From: Clostridia bacterium | Lineage (GTDB): Bacteria > Bacillota > Clostridia > Oscillospirales > CAG-272 | Length of the DNA: 64,000 nt | Direction: 5' to 3' | Assembly: GCA_017504995.1 (NCBI GenBank) | Contig: JAFVQC010000028.1 | Span: 1 to 64,000 of the forward strand | Part shown: positions 7,909-17,420 of the stretch, piece by piece | How positions within the stretch are numbered: the first letter of the stretch is position 1 | How the letters are laid out: each line of letters begins with the position of its first letter | The notes under the pieces: generated by a model | Seen by the model: only the letters and a program-made list of their open reading frames with translations | The model's database searches: none | What the model was told of the DNA's origin: nothing | Translations under genes and position numbers: made by a program

Positions 7909-9225
7909 TTATACCAATTCTTCTTCGCTATCGGGCTTTGGCTCAATGAGCACGGTGAGCTTAGTCACGCGCTCCTCCTCCATTTGCGCCACGATCACGA
8001 AAATATTTTCATAGCGGAAGCTATCTCCCACGTGGGGGTCGGCTTCCAACTGCTGAATTGCCCAACCGCCAACGGTGGAATATTCACAGTCGAAGGGCTC
8101 GGTGGAAACGAACTCGATTTCCTCAAAGAAATCTTCGATATTCATTTCACCCAACACCTCGTAGGTGTTCTCGCCCGTGGATCGGCACTCGGTCACGATC
8201 ACGTCGGTGTCGTCCCAGATATCACCAACCAGCTCCTCCAGAATATCCTCCATCGTCACCACGCCAAGCGTTCCGCCGAACTCGTCGATAACGATAGCAA
8301 GGTGCATCTTCGCATCTCTGAGCTTCGCCAGCGCCGCGGGAAGCTTCATGGTCTTATGTAGCTTACAGGGCTTGAGCATCAGCGCGCGGATATCGGGCTT
8401 TTCGGTCTCAAAGGTTGCCTTATAGTACTTGGTCAAGGAAAGAACACCGATGATTCTATCGATGCTTCCCTCGTATACGGGCAAACGGGAGAACTGTGAG
8501 GAATCTGCCAGCATAGCGGCGATATGCTCCTCGTCGTCGTCAATATCGATTGCCGTCATATCGATACGGGGGGTCATGATCTTCTCAATGGTAGTATCAC
8601 TGAACTCCAGCGTCGATTGCAACAGCTCGCCCTGCTCCTCGTTGATGACGCCCTCCTCCTCTACCGTGTCAATGATGGAAACCAGCTCTTCCTCGGTTAC
8701 CGTCGGTTCGTCACACTTTCTGTCGCTACCCCACAGCTTCCGCAGGACGAACAACAGTGCCATAACGATAAACACAATGGGACTCAAAACAATCGTCAGA
8801 ACACGGATTGGGATCGCGATGACACGAACCACCACGTCGGCGTTCTGCTTGGAAAGGATCTTAGGAAGGATCTCTCCGAAGATCAGGATCACCACCGTCA
8901 CGAGGATCGTCGCAACCGTAGAGGCAACGCCTACCATGCTTTCGCTGAAAAGGTTCATAACGATCAGCGTGGTACAGGTGGAAACGGCAATATTGGCAAG
9001 GTTGTTGCCGATGAGAATTGCCGAAAGCGCCACGGTAAACTTTTCCGTGATGCTGTACGCGGTCTTTGCCGTCAGCGACTTACATTCGGCGGCGCGGCGC
9101 AACCGCATTTTATTACAGGTATTAAAGGCGATCTCCGACGCGGAAAAGAACGCCGAGAAGCAGATCATGATGAAAATGACCAGATATGCCCACCACATAT
9201 TCGAAAAATGCTCTGCAAAGCTCAT
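7909..9225 (-). CDS. CNNM/CorC-type membrane protein, paralogue 1
   Basis: Hemolysin-family (UPF0053) protein of 438 residues. An N-terminal DUF21 domain with about four membrane segments (to residue 150) is followed by two CBS domains (roughly 205-330) and a C-terminal CorC_HlyC domain. Homologues export or sense Mg2+ or Co2+. The name hemolysin is historical. The start ATG overlaps the stop of the upstream paralogue by four bases, so the two are translationally coupled and may form a heterodimer. Confidence 0.9.
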   Translation of the reverse strand: MSFAEHFSNMWWAYLVIFIMICFSAFFSASEIAFNTCNKMRLRRAAECKSLTAKTAYSITEKFTVALSAILIGNNLANIAVSTCTTLIVMNLFSESMVGVASTVATILVTVVILIFGEILPKILSKQNADVVVRVIAIPIRVLTIVLSPIVFIVMALLFVLRKLWGSDRKCDEPTVTEEELVSIIDTVEEEGVINEEQGELLQSTLEFSDTTIEKIMTPRIDMTAIDIDDDEEHIAAMLADSSQFSRLPVYEGSIDRIIGVLSLTKYYKATFETEKPDIRALMLKPCKLHKTMKLPAALAKLRDAKMHLAIVIDEFGGTLGVVTMEDILEELVGDIWDDTDVIVTECRSTGENTYEVLGEMNIEDFFEEIEFVSTEPFDCEYSTVGGWAIQQLEADPHVGDSFRYENIFVIVAQMEEERVTKLTVLIEPKPDSEEELV

Positions 9226-10562
9226 ACTCTCAACTCCTTTCCGTCCTCTGCCGCCTGTCGCGCCATCAGATCCTCTTCGTCAAGAATATGTACGATCACC
9301 TCGGTGACCCGTCCGTCCACCACGGTCTTTCCCGTGATTTCGAGATTGCCGTACAGAAAGGCTTCGTCCTCCTCGGGCAGGTGTCCCAAGGATTCCAAAA
9401 TAAAGGAAAGCATCGGCTTCGAGGCAATGGCTTTCGGAACGGAATCCAATCCCATTCTCTCATACACCTCGGAAACCAGCATATGGGTATTGACCATGTA
9501 TTTGTTTCCGCCAAGGGCTTGGAAATTCTGGTCTACGATATCCTCCTCGTCGAAGATCTCGCCCACCAGCTCCTCCAGAATATCCTCGATGGTAACCAGT
9601 CCAACGACCTTTTTATTGTCGTCCAACACCACTGCCATTTGCAGCTTGTGCTGTCTCATGTCGTTCAACAGCTTATCAATTTTTGCTTTTTCTCGTACCA
9701 GATACGGGGGCTTCATCAAGGACCGCAGCTTCAAATTGGGATTGCGGTTATATTCCGTCAGAAACGCTCTGGTTCGTAAAATACCGACGATACGGTCCGA
9801 ATTTGCCGACTTCACGAGAATACGGGAGTGATTCGAGCACCGAATGGCATCGAGGATCTGCTCGGTAGAGTCGTTGACGTGGATAAAATCCATATCCTTT
9901 TCCATCGTCATGATCTCGTCTACCGTAGTCTTGGAAAACTCCAAGGCAGACTTCAGCATATCGCCCTGCTCCTCGTTCACCACGCCTTCCTCCTCCGCCG
10001 TGGCAATGATCTCGGTCAATTCGTCCTCCGTAATGGACGGCTCGGCTTCCTTCTTGGAAAAGAGCTTGGTCGCGCCCTTGGAGATCAAATTGAAAAACGC
10101 CGCAAAGGGGGCAAGCACCTTCATCAAAAAACGCAAAGAACCTTGAAAAAAGAGCGAGACCGTTTCGCTTCGATCATTGGCAAAGCTCTTGGGGATCATC
10201 TCGCTGAAAAGGAAAATGATCGCCGTACTCATTGCCGAGCAGATAATGGAGAAGGCAAACGAGTCCAAAAACTCCTCGGATTTGTGAAGCCCGTCACGAA
10301 AGATTTCGGTAGCGAGAATGGTAAACACCGCCGCGCCCGCGATCTTCGTCACGTTGTTTCCGATCAAAAGCGTAGTCAGCGCCTTCTCAAACTTATTGAG
10401 AATGTACATAACGCCCTTTGCTCGCTTGTTACCGTCGTCGGCAAGCGCCTTGATTTTGATCTTATTGACAGCGGAAAAGGAGCTTTCCGTTGCCGCAAAA
10501 TACGCGCCTCCGATCACACAAACAAAAAAGATACACCATAAGGGTATACTGTCACTACCCAT
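9222..10562 (-). CDS. CNNM/CorC-type membrane protein, paralogue 2
   Basis: A 446-residue protein with the same layout as its downstream neighbour: DUF21 membrane domain, CBS pair (including LVTIEDILEELVGEIFDEED, shared nearly word for word with paralogue 1) and CorC_HlyC tail. The pair arose by tandem duplication. Divalent cation transport or homeostasis at the membrane is the family-based expectation. It is driven from a consensus promoter at 10615-10643. Confidence 0.9.
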   Translation of the reverse strand: MGSDSIPLWCIFFVCVIGGAYFAATESSFSAVNKIKIKALADDGNKRAKGVMYILNKFEKALTTLLIGNNVTKIAGAAVFTILATEIFRDGLHKSEEFLDSFAFSIICSAMSTAIIFLFSEMIPKSFANDRSETVSLFFQGSLRFLMKVLAPFAAFFNLISKGATKLFSKKEAEPSITEDELTEIIATAEEEGVVNEEQGDMLKSALEFSKTTVDEIMTMEKDMDFIHVNDSTEQILDAIRCSNHSRILVKSANSDRIVGILRTRAFLTEYNRNPNLKLRSLMKPPYLVREKAKIDKLLNDMRQHKLQMAVVLDDNKKVVGLVTIEDILEELVGEIFDEEDIVDQNFQALGGNKYMVNTHMLVSEVYERMGLDSVPKAIASKPMLSFILESLGHLPEEDEAFLYGNLEITGKTVVDGRVTEVIVHILDEEDLMARQAAEDGKELRV

Positions 10563-10614
10563 AAAAAAATTGTCCTTCCTTTCTTTTTTATAATATAAAT
10601 TTTACATAAGTAAT

Positions 10615-10643
10615 ATTATATCATTTGTTTTTAGATTTGTCAA
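10615..10643 (-). promoter_or_regulatory. Promoter for CNNM pair
   Basis: Minus-strand TTGACA (10638-10643) and TATAAT (10615-10620), 17-base spacer. It diverges from the yfmF promoter. Confidence 0.85.
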
Positions 10644-10681
10644 GGAAAGAAACGCAAATAATTCATAAAAAGAGAAAAACA

Positions 10682-10706
10682 AGAGAATTTGCTTTGGAAA
10701 TTCTCT
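10682..10706. repeat. Hairpin between divergent promoters
   Basis: Arms AGAGAATTT and AAATTCTCT (10682-10690, 10698-10706) lie between two divergent promoters. It could be an operator; nothing further supports that. Confidence 0.35.
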
Positions 10707-10743
10707 GTCATGCGGAAAAATATAGATTATTAATAAATTGGTG

Positions 10744-10772
10744 TTGCAATCGTCATATTTATGTAGTATAAT
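10744..10772 (+). promoter_or_regulatory. Promoter for yfmF-yfmH-lgt-folD
   Basis: TTGCAA (10744-10749) and TATAAT (10767-10772), 17-base spacer, about 40 bases before the yfmF start. Confidence 0.8.
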
Positions 10773-10811
10773 AATTTAATAAATCATAAACTTATTCTTT
10801 ACGGAGGAAGC

Positions 10812-12113
10812 ATGACTTTAGAAAAGGTTCATGTCACCGAACATATTCATCTGTCCGCAATTCAAACGGATAAATTCAAAACGGGCGTACTGACGCTGAC
10901 TCTCCCCTTTCCTGCCGACAGAAGGAGCATGGTATTCAACTCGATCCTTCCCGACGTTCTTCGCCGCGGAACCGAACGCTATCCCGATATGGCGAGTCTC
11001 AACCGTCGGCTGGACGAGCTGTACGCATCCTGCGTGGAGCTTCGCCATACCCAGATCGGCAACCATCTTGCCCTGATTTTATCGGCAGAGGTCTTGGACG
11101 ACGCCTTCGTCACCGACGGTTGCTCGGTTCTTGACGGCGTAATAGAGGTCATGGCGCAAATGCTGTTGCATCCCCGTATGACCGACGGTTGCTTTGACAC
11201 CGACATCGTGGAGCAGGAAAAACGCTTCAAGCGAGATGCCTTGCGATCGGTGGTCAACAACACCCGCGCCCTCGCCTCGATCCGTCTTTCCGAAATGATG
11301 TTTCGGGAAAACGATACCGTTCCCACCTTGGAGGAACGGGAAAAAGGCTTGGAGGAGGTAAACGGCAAGACGTTAGCGGACTTCTGGCGCAGTCTTCTGG
11401 CAAGCGCCCCCCTGGAGGTCTTTTACGTGGGTTCGTTGTCCACGGCAGAGGTGGCTCAAAAGCTACTCGCCTTTTTCGGCGAATGGCACACAAAGCCGTC
11501 CCTTCCCATCACGCTCCCCACGGCAGAGCCAAGCACGGCGTATCTCTCCAAAACCGAACCCATGCCCGTTTCTCAAGGAAAGCTCGCCATGGGCTTCCGT
11601 ACGGGTGTGACCGTCGGAACGGAAAACGACCTCTACTACACCGCCCTCTTACTCAACGAGATCTTCGGCGGCTCTCCCGCCTCCAAGCTGTTCCTGAACG
11701 TGCGGGAACGAATGAGCCTTTGCTATTACTGCTCCTCGTCCTATAATCAGTATAACGGAATCCTTTCGGTCAGCGCGGGCATTGAGAGTTCAAACCGCGA
11801 TGTCGCCGAGAAGGCGATCTTGGGGCAATTGGAGGATATTCGCGCGGGAAAGATCAGCGACGTGGAATTTCGCGCGGCAAAGACTTCTTTGGAGAACGCC
11901 TATCGACAGATCTACGACAATCCCTTTGAGCTGCAAAGCTTTTACGGCAACCGTCAGCTGTTTGGCATCACCGAAACCATAGAGCATTGCCGCCAAAAGC
12001 TGAACGCCGTCACCAAGGATGCCGTCGTTGAGCTTGCCAAGAAGGTAATACACGACACCGTGTTTTTCATTGAAGGCACGAAAAACGGCGCGAAGGAGGA
12101 CGAAAATGAATAA
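10812..12113 (+). CDS. yfmF: M16-family protein YfmF (inactive partner)
   Basis: A 433-residue pitrilysin/insulinase-like protein lacking the zinc motif HxxEH, as is usual for the YfmF member of the YfmF/YfmH pair. In Bacillus these are linked to modification of elongation factor P. A good ribosome site (GGAGGAAG) precedes the ATG. It overlaps yfmH by 8 bases. The two proteins probably form a heterodimer in which this subunit shapes the chamber. Confidence 0.85.
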   Translation: MTLEKVHVTEHIHLSAIQTDKFKTGVLTLTLPFPADRRSMVFNSILPDVLRRGTERYPDMASLNRRLDELYASCVELRHTQIGNHLALILSAEVLDDAFVTDGCSVLDGVIEVMAQMLLHPRMTDGCFDTDIVEQEKRFKRDALRSVVNNTRALASIRLSEMMFRENDTVPTLEEREKGLEEVNGKTLADFWRSLLASAPLEVFYVGSLSTAEVAQKLLAFFGEWHTKPSLPITLPTAEPSTAYLSKTEPMPVSQGKLAMGFRTGVTVGTENDLYYTALLLNEIFGGSPASKLFLNVRERMSLCYYCSSSYNQYNGILSVSAGIESSNRDVAEKAILGQLEDIRAGKISDVEFRAAKTSLENAYRQIYDNPFELQSFYGNRQLFGITETIEHCRQKLNAVTKDAVVELAKKVIHDTVFFIEGTKNGAKEDENE

Positions 12114-13428
12114 ACCCATTCCCTCTGCCGTTTACCGAAGCGACGTCCTTCGGGAGGAATACCGCAAATACCGCCATCCTTCGGGATTGGATATTTATAT
12201 TTTTCCCAAGAAAATGACCACGACCTATGCGCTGTTCGGCACGAAATACGGCTCGATCCACAACCGATTCCGCAAGGAGACCGACCCAGACTGGATAACC
12301 GTTCCCGACGGCATCGCCCATTTTCTGGAGCATAAGCTCTTCACCTGCGAGGACGGCAGCGACGCCTTTGAACGGTTTTCCGATTACGGCGCTGACGCCA
12401 ACGCCTACACCTCGTTCAACAAGACCTGCTATCTGTTCAGCTGTACCGATCGGTTTGAGGATTCCCTCGGTGAGCTTTTGGACTTCGTCACCCACCCCTA
12501 TTTCACCCCCGAATCGGTGGCGTCGGAGCTTGGCATCATCGGAGAAGAGATCCGAATGTACGACGACAATCCCTCTGACCGTTGCTTTTACGGCATGTTA
12601 GAGGCGCTCTACGAGCATCACAGCATCCGTAGAAACATTTGCGGCTCGGCGGCATCCATCGCAAAGATCACCGCCGATCTGCTCTACGACTGCTACCGCA
12701 CCTTTTATCAGCTTTCCAATATGGCGCTGGTGGTCTGCGGAGACGTCACCGACGAGACGGTATTGCGGGTTGCCGACAAGTATCTGCCCAAGGAGAGCGA
12801 GACTACACCCGTGGTCTGCGCCAACGAAAACGAAGAGGAAAGTCCCTCGGTTTTCCTCTCCTATCGGGAACAGCGTATGCAGGTATCCAAGCCTCTGTTT
12901 AATATTGGATTCAAGGATACGAGAATTCCCAAGGACGGCGTTGCGCGTCAGCGGAAGGATGCCGCCATGGCGATCTTAAACGAAATGCTATTTTCCCGCG
13001 CGGGAAAGCTGTATAACACGCTGATCGAAAAGGACATGATCACCCCTGCCTTCTCCTACGGATATAGCATATCGGAAAGCACGGCTTACAATTCTTTGGC
13101 AGGCGAGGCGGACGATCCGCGGGCAGTTCTTAGAGAAATCCACCGTTATTTGAGGGAAACCGCCGAGACGGGACTTTCCATGGAGGATTTCCTGCGAGGC
13201 AAGCGCGTCATGTACGCTGAATTCGTCAAGTCCTTCGACTCCACCGACAGCATCGCCAACAATCTGTTTTCCTTCATTTGCGAGGACAGCGAGCTGCTCT
13301 CCTATGCGGATATCCTTTCCGAGGTGACCTTTGAGGAGGTCTCGGCGCTGATGGAAACCGCTTTTGAGGAGAATGCCACCTGCCTTTCGGTGATCCTTCC
13401 CTTGGCTAACACCGCCAACCAATCATAA
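12106..13428 (+). CDS. yfmH: M16-family zinc peptidase YfmH
   Basis: Catalytic member of the pair, 440 residues. The inverted zinc motif HFLEH is at 72-76, with further acidic ligands expected in ELGIIGEEIRMYDDNP. The start at 12106 has GGAGGA upstream and overlaps the yfmF stop; an in-frame ATG at 12070 is inside yfmF and lacks a ribosome site. It is 15 bases before lgt, and the four-gene run looks like one operon. Confidence 0.87.
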   Translation: MNKPIPSAVYRSDVLREEYRKYRHPSGLDIYIFPKKMTTTYALFGTKYGSIHNRFRKETDPDWITVPDGIAHFLEHKLFTCEDGSDAFERFSDYGADANAYTSFNKTCYLFSCTDRFEDSLGELLDFVTHPYFTPESVASELGIIGEEIRMYDDNPSDRCFYGMLEALYEHHSIRRNICGSAASIAKITADLLYDCYRTFYQLSNMALVVCGDVTDETVLRVADKYLPKESETTPVVCANENEEESPSVFLSYREQRMQVSKPLFNIGFKDTRIPKDGVARQRKDAAMAILNEMLFSRAGKLYNTLIEKDMITPAFSYGYSISESTAYNSLAGEADDPRAVLREIHRYLRETAETGLSMEDFLRGKRVMYAEFVKSFDSTDSIANNLFSFICEDSELLSYADILSEVTFEEVSALMETAFEENATCLSVILPLANTANQS

Positions 13429-13443
13429 AAAAAGGAGTATACT

Positions 13444-14511
13444 ATGGTTACCGTTTCTTTTCCCGGTCTTGGAATCGACAACTTCACTCTCAATCCCGTC
13501 GCCTTTACCCTGCCGATCTTCGGTGGCATCGAGGTTCGTTTTTACGGATTGATCATCACCCTCGGCATCATTCTTGCCTTTACCTATTGCGCCTATCGCG
13601 CAAAGCAAGAGGGGATCATTTTTGACGACCTCTTGGATATCGCCCTATTCACCATTATTTTTGCCGTCATCGGTGCGAGAGCGTATTATGTGCTGACCTC
13701 ACTGGACAAGTACGACAGCTTCGGCGAAATGATCGCCATCTGGAACGGCGGACTTGCCATATACGGCGCGATCATCGCGGGCGCGATCACCATTCTCGTG
13801 ACCTGCCGCATCAAAAAGCTTTCCGCGCTGAAAATGCTGGACGCCACCGCCCCCGCCGTTATGATCGGACAAATTCTCGGCAGATGGGGAAACTTTTTCA
13901 ACGGAGAAGCCTACGGCTCGGTCGTTCCCGAAAATAGCCCCTTGTATTTCATTCGCATGGGAATTTTCCCCAACGACATTGAGGGCGTTCGGGGCATGGC
14001 GTACGTCCACCCCACCTTCCTCTACGAATCTCTTTGGAATCTCTGCGGCTTCCTTCTGATCCACTTCCTCTATAAAAAGAAAAAATTCGACGGTCAGGTC
14101 CTTCTGATGTACGTTACGTGGTACGGCTTCGGCAGAATGTTCATTGAGGGCTTGCGCACCGATAGTTTGTACGTCGGCGTATTCCGCATCTCTCAGGTTC
14201 TCGGCTTCCTCTGCTTCGTCGTGGGAGCAATCCTGTTGATCCTGAATCTCGCGAAGGCGCGCCGAGCCGAGCTGACAGCAAAAGACTATGCTCCCGCCTA
14301 CGGAAAGATCACGGGTGCTACCGCGGCGTTCCAACAACCCCAAAACGACGAGCCGTCCGAGACAGACGAGGAAGAGACCGTCGACACGCAAGCGGACGAG
14401 CAGCAAGAAAATCCATCGGAAGAAGATCCCTTCGTCTCGGAGGGAGATGATACCGCAAGCCGAAGAATCTTCGATCTCTTTGGAAACAACAATAAAGACG
14501 AAACAAAATAA
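13444..14511 (+). CDS. lgt: Prolipoprotein diacylglyceryl transferase
   Basis: Membrane enzyme that adds diacylglycerol to the lipobox cysteine of prolipoproteins. It has about seven membrane segments, the Lgt signature GRWGNFFNGEAYG near residue 150, and HPTFLYESLWN further on. Unusual for the family is the roughly 85-residue cytoplasmic tail rich in Glu, Asp, Gln and Pro after the last membrane segment, making the protein 355 residues rather than about 270. The tail has no recognisable fold. Confidence 0.93.
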   Translation: MVTVSFPGLGIDNFTLNPVAFTLPIFGGIEVRFYGLIITLGIILAFTYCAYRAKQEGIIFDDLLDIALFTIIFAVIGARAYYVLTSLDKYDSFGEMIAIWNGGLAIYGAIIAGAITILVTCRIKKLSALKMLDATAPAVMIGQILGRWGNFFNGEAYGSVVPENSPLYFIRMGIFPNDIEGVRGMAYVHPTFLYESLWNLCGFLLIHFLYKKKKFDGQVLLMYVTWYGFGRMFIEGLRTDSLYVGVFRISQVLGFLCFVVGAILLILNLAKARRAELTAKDYAPAYGKITGATAAFQQPQNDEPSETDEEETVDTQADEQQENPSEEDPFVSEGDDTASRRIFDLFGNNNKDETK

Positions 14512-14531
14512 ATAAAAAAGGATAAACAACC

Positions 14532-15383
14532 ATGGCAAACATCATTGACGGAAAACAGATCTCGGCGGCGATCCGTGCGGAGATCAAGGAAGAAACCTTA
14601 GCATTTGAAAAAGAAAACGGCATCCGCCCGGGACTTGCCGTGATCATCGTGGGAGAGGACCCCGCCTCTCAGGTTTACGTAAGAAATAAGCGCCGCGCTT
14701 GCGACGAGGTAGGCTTCTATTCCGAAGCCTACGAGCTTCCCGCAAGCACCACGCAAGAGGAGCTGAACGCCCTTGTGGACAAGCTCAACGCAGACCCTGC
14801 CATTCACGGCATTCTCTGCCAGCTTCCCCTACCCAAGCATTTGGATGAAAACGAGGTCATCTTGCGGATCGATCCCAAAAAGGACGTGGACGCCTTCCAT
14901 CCGGCAAACGTGGGACGGATCATGATCGGAGATTATTCCTTTCTTCCCTGCACCCCCGCAGGCGTGATGGCGCTGCTTCAAAGAAGCGGCATTGACGTGA
15001 CGGGTAAGGAATGTGTGGTGGTCGGTCGCTCCAATATCGTAGGCAAGCCGCAGGCTATGCTCCTGCTTCACGCAAACGGCACGGTGACCATCTGTCACAG
15101 CCGCACCAAAAACCTCGCGGAGGTCTGCCGCCGCGCCGATATTCTGATTGCCGCCATCGGGAAAGCGGACTTCTTCACCGCCGATATGGTCAAAGAGGGC
15201 GCGGTCGTCATTGACGTGGGTATGAACCGCCGCGCAGACGGCAAGCTCACGGGTGACGTGGATTTCGCGTCGGTTGCCCCCAAGGCTTCCTACATCACCC
15301 CCGTCCCAGGCGGTGTCGGACCCATGACCATCACCATGCTCATGAAAAATACCTTAACCGCCGCAAAGGATTCGGTTCGATAA
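14532..15383 (+). CDS. folD: Bifunctional methylenetetrahydrofolate dehydrogenase/cyclohydrolase
   Basis: Makes 10-formyl-THF from 5,10-methylene-THF. The [13 protein letters not shown] motif with the catalytic lysine, [16 protein letters not shown] and the NADP-binding GRSNIVGKP are all present, ending with [16 protein letters not shown]. It has 283 residues, normal for FolD. Last gene of the yfmF operon and followed by two hairpins. Confidence 0.96.
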   Translation: MANIIDGKQISAAIRAEIKEETLAFEKENGIRPGLAVIIVGEDPASQVYVRNKRRACDEVGFYSEAYELPASTTQEELNALVDKLNADPAIHGILCQLPLPKHLDENEVILRIDPKKDVDAFHPANVGRIMIGDYSFLPCTPAGVMALLQRSGIDVTGKECVVVGRSNIVGKPQAMLLLHANGTVTICHSRTKNLAEVCRRADILIAAIGKADFFTADMVKEGAVVIDVGMNRRADGKLTGDVDFASVAPKASYITPVPGGVGPMTITMLMKNTLTAAKDSVR

Positions 15384-15392
15384 CAAAAAAAC

Positions 15393-15458
15393 AGCCGTAA
15401 AAATCACGGCTTCTCATAAAAAAATTAATACCCCGACAGATATGAAAATCTGTCGGGG
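15393..15458. terminator. folD terminators, bidirectional
   Basis: A weak hairpin AGCCGT/ACGGCT (15393-15411) is followed by a strong one (CCCCGACAGAT at 15431-15441 with its inverse at 15448-15458), flanked by A-rich and T-rich stretches. The second can serve both folD and the convergent gene at 15468. Confidence 0.8.
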
Positions 15459-15467
15459 CGTTAATTT

Positions 15468-15710
15468 TTACAGCTTTTTTAAGTTATCAATTCTTTCAGG
15501 GTTCTCGGACGATGCCCATTCTTTCAACATATCGCAAGGAAATTGTGAGCATTTTCCACAATGGTCTTGTTTCTTTTGAGAATTACACTTATACAAATCG
15601 CATTCACCCCAAAATACTTTTCCATCAATAGTTTTGCAACCCTTGCAATTTTGTTCCGTTTTGAATTTGCAAGTGTCACAATCAATTCCACAAATACTAT
15701 AGTTTGCCAT
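15468..15710 (-). CDS. Cysteine-rich DUF3795-type protein
   Basis: An 80-residue protein with cysteines in CGIDCDTCKF, CKGCKT, CDLYKC and CGKCSQFPC, the pattern of DUF3795 proteins, which probably bind a metal or iron-sulfur cluster. The shorter-than-usual length suggests a minimal member. The ribosome site is weak. It lies between the folD terminator and the second RAYT gene. Function unknown. Confidence 0.75.
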   Translation of the reverse strand: MANYSICGIDCDTCKFKTEQNCKGCKTIDGKVFWGECDLYKCNSQKKQDHCGKCSQFPCDMLKEWASSENPERIDNLKKL

Positions 15711-15803
15711 ATTACACTTTCCCCCACAGATTTTTATTTGTCGTTCTGTTTTGTCACAAGCTTCGAATTTTTATTACAAATACACGACACTTAGTCCAAT
15801 CAC

Positions 15804-16370
15804 CTATTTTTCTATATTCAAACGATTATAGTACCACCGCTTGGGATTCTCATAAATGTATTTTCTACGGGTTTCATAATCCTCTCTGTCACGAACGATA
15901 TGCTCGGCAAACGAGCGTTGGAACATTTTCTCTACCCCATATTGTTGCTTACAACTACGCGACGTCAACGATTTAAACGCGCAGATTACATCATCCAAGG
16001 TAGGGGAGGGGCTTGCTCCTCCCGCCTTTTCGTGCAAGAATATAATTACATGAATATGGTCAGGCATAATGACATATTCCTCAATCGTAACACTTGGAAA
16101 ACGGGTTTCAATCAACCGTAATTGTTCTTTTACGATCTCACCGCAGGGTTTTAATTTAACCGTAATTTCGGGAGGAGCAAGCCCCTCCCCTACCGCGGGA
16201 TAGGTTGTTTTGCCAGTAGCCGTGAGATCTGCTTTAACTATTTCGGATAAAATATGCATTCTGTCCCGTATGCATATCGTAACAAAGTATGCGCCCGCTG
16301 AGCTGTAATCATAATTCTTTAATCTTGTTGATTTTCTTTTCGGCAAATCATTTTCTTTATCCATTTTCAT
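15804..16370 (-). CDS. REP-associated tyrosine transposase (RAYT), copy 2
   Basis: About 188 residues, with the same order as copy 1: VTICIRDRMHIL, MPDHIHVIIFL (HUH motif) and REDYETRRKYIYENPKRWYY with the candidate nucleophilic tyrosine. It has an extra stretch ATGKTTYPAVGEGLAPP compared with copy 1. The start at 16370 is preferred because ATG 16382 overlaps the -10 box. A 25-bp GTAG-headed hairpin occurs twice in inverse inside the gene (16000-16024, 16169-16193), again around the HUH region. No TnpB or other IS605 gene is near. Confidence 0.88.
   Translation of the reverse strand: MKMDKENDLPKRKSTRLKNYDYSSAGAYFVTICIRDRMHILSEIVKADLTATGKTTYPAVGEGLAPPEITVKLKPCGEIVKEQLRLIETRFPSVTIEEYVIMPDHIHVIIFLHEKAGGASPSPTLDDVICAFKSLTSRSCKQQYGVEKMFQRSFAEHIVRDREDYETRRKYIYENPKRWYYNRLNIEK
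16000..16024 (+). repeat. REP-like arm inside RAYT 2 (left)
   Basis: Begins GTAG with stem GGGAGG/CCTCCC and an 8-base loop. It is the exact inverse of 16169-16193. Read on the minus strand it encodes the G-G-A-S-P-S-P-T stretch. Confidence 0.8.
16169..16193 (-). repeat. REP-like arm inside RAYT 2 (right)
   Basis: Inverse copy of 16000-16024. On the minus strand it begins GTA GGG in frame and encodes V-G-E-G-L-A-P-P. The pair spans 194 bp, against 197 in copy 1. Confidence 0.8.
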
Positions 16371-16380
16371 CACCCATATC

Positions 16381-16422
16381 ATTATAACACAAAATCGGCA
16401 GAAAGAAAAGTCCTTCTGCCGA
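16381..16422 (-). promoter_or_regulatory. Hairpin and -10 element in front of RAYT 2
   Basis: Arms 16395-16403 and 16414-16422 form TCGGCAGAA/TTCTGCCGA. On the minus strand the hairpin runs directly into ATTTTGTG and TATAAT (16381-16386), matching the region before RAYT 1 almost base for base. Confidence 0.65.
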
Positions 16423-16468
16423 AATTTGCAACCATCCTTACGAGAAGCCGCCTTTTGCACGGCTATTT

Positions 16469-16912
16469 TTAGTCGCCTTTCAATTGCTTCAGCTCCGCAA
16501 GGAAGGTTTCGATATCCTTGAACTCACGGTAAACCGAGGCGAAGCGAACGTACGCCACCTCGTCTCTTGCCTTCAGGTGATCCATCACCATCTCACCGAT
16601 CTGGGTGGTGGTGACCTCGTTGGTCAAGGAGTTTTGCAATTCATTCTCGATCTCGCTGACGATCTCCTCCGCATTGACGGGGCGCTTCTGACAAGCCTTC
16701 AACAAACCCGAAAGCAGCTTCGTGCGGTCAAACAGCTCCTTCGAGCCGTCTTTTTTCAGAACGATGATCTGAACGGTCTCCAGCACCTCAAAGGTGGTAA
16801 ACCGCTTTTGGCAAGCCAAGCACTCTCTGCGGCGGCGAATGCTGTTCCCTTCCTCCACGGGACGGGAATCGATCACCTTACTATCTCCAAAACCGCATGC
16901 GGGACATTTCAT
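16469..16912 (-). CDS. nrdR: Transcriptional repressor NrdR
   Basis: Represses ribonucleotide reductase genes when dATP/ATP is bound. The zinc ribbon has CPAC at residues 3-6 and CLAC at 31-34. An ATP-cone follows from about residue 49 ([20 protein letters not shown]). At 147 residues it is the standard size. The start at 16912 begins with the universal MKCPxC; a longer frame reaching 17071 covers the promoter and is rejected. A small AGCCG hairpin after the stop may terminate it. Confidence 0.96.
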   Translation of the reverse strand: MKCPACGFGDSKVIDSRPVEEGNSIRRRRECLACQKRFTTFEVLETVQIIVLKKDGSKELFDRTKLLSGLLKACQKRPVNAEEIVSEIENELQNSLTNEVTTTQIGEMVMDHLKARDEVAYVRFASVYREFKDIETFLAELKQLKGD

Positions 16913-17115
16913 ATCTTTTCCTCCGATAAACGTAGCCTTATTTTGTATCCATTGATCTCTTATATTATAACATAAAACCATCGATAAGTAAAGTGTTTTC
17001 AGGGAAATCTTTCCTTTGTATGCCAATATTTCTTTTCCTTCCGTCGATCCACTATTGACGGCACGGCACAAATGCGATAAAATAAAGACAAAAAGAAAAT
17101 CAGGAGGAGATACGC

Positions 17116-17364
17116 ATGAAAAAACGACAACAAAAAAGCCAATATTCCGTCAGTATCCCTTCCCGCCTTTGTCTCGTCTTTGGACTGTTCGCGATCCTCT
17201 GCCAGCTCTGCTTTCTGTATCTGTGGATATCGATCGAGTCTCCCACTGTGTCTGCCGACGTCCTCGCCCATACCTTCGCGCCACTTTTGGAATATCCCCT
17301 CATGAGCCTCACACTCCTGCTCGGCGGTACATTATTGATTGAATACATACTGCGAAAGCTGTAA
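17116..17364 (+). CDS. Small two-segment membrane protein
   Basis: An 82-residue protein with a basic N-terminus (MKKRQQKSQ), two hydrophobic segments (about 18-38 and 60-80) joined by a mildly acidic loop, and a basic end (RKL). AGGAGGAGA lies in front of the ATG, and a TTGACG/TAAAAT pair (about 17056-17090) could drive it. No recognisable family. It reads toward the regulator gene at 17421 and shares its terminator. Confidence 0.65.
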   Translation: MKKRQQKSQYSVSIPSRLCLVFGLFAILCQLCFLYLWISIESPTVSADVLAHTFAPLLEYPLMSLTLLLGGTLLIEYILRKL

Positions 17365-17372
17365 AAAGCATA

Positions 17373-17403
17373 AATCCCCTGACAAACACCCTGTCAGGGG
17401 ATT
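17373..17403. terminator. Bidirectional terminator
   Basis: Arms AATCCCCTGACA (17373-17384) and its perfect inverse (17392-17403) between two convergent genes. Confidence 0.85.
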
Positions 17404-17420
17404 CTTTGCAATATGAGCAA

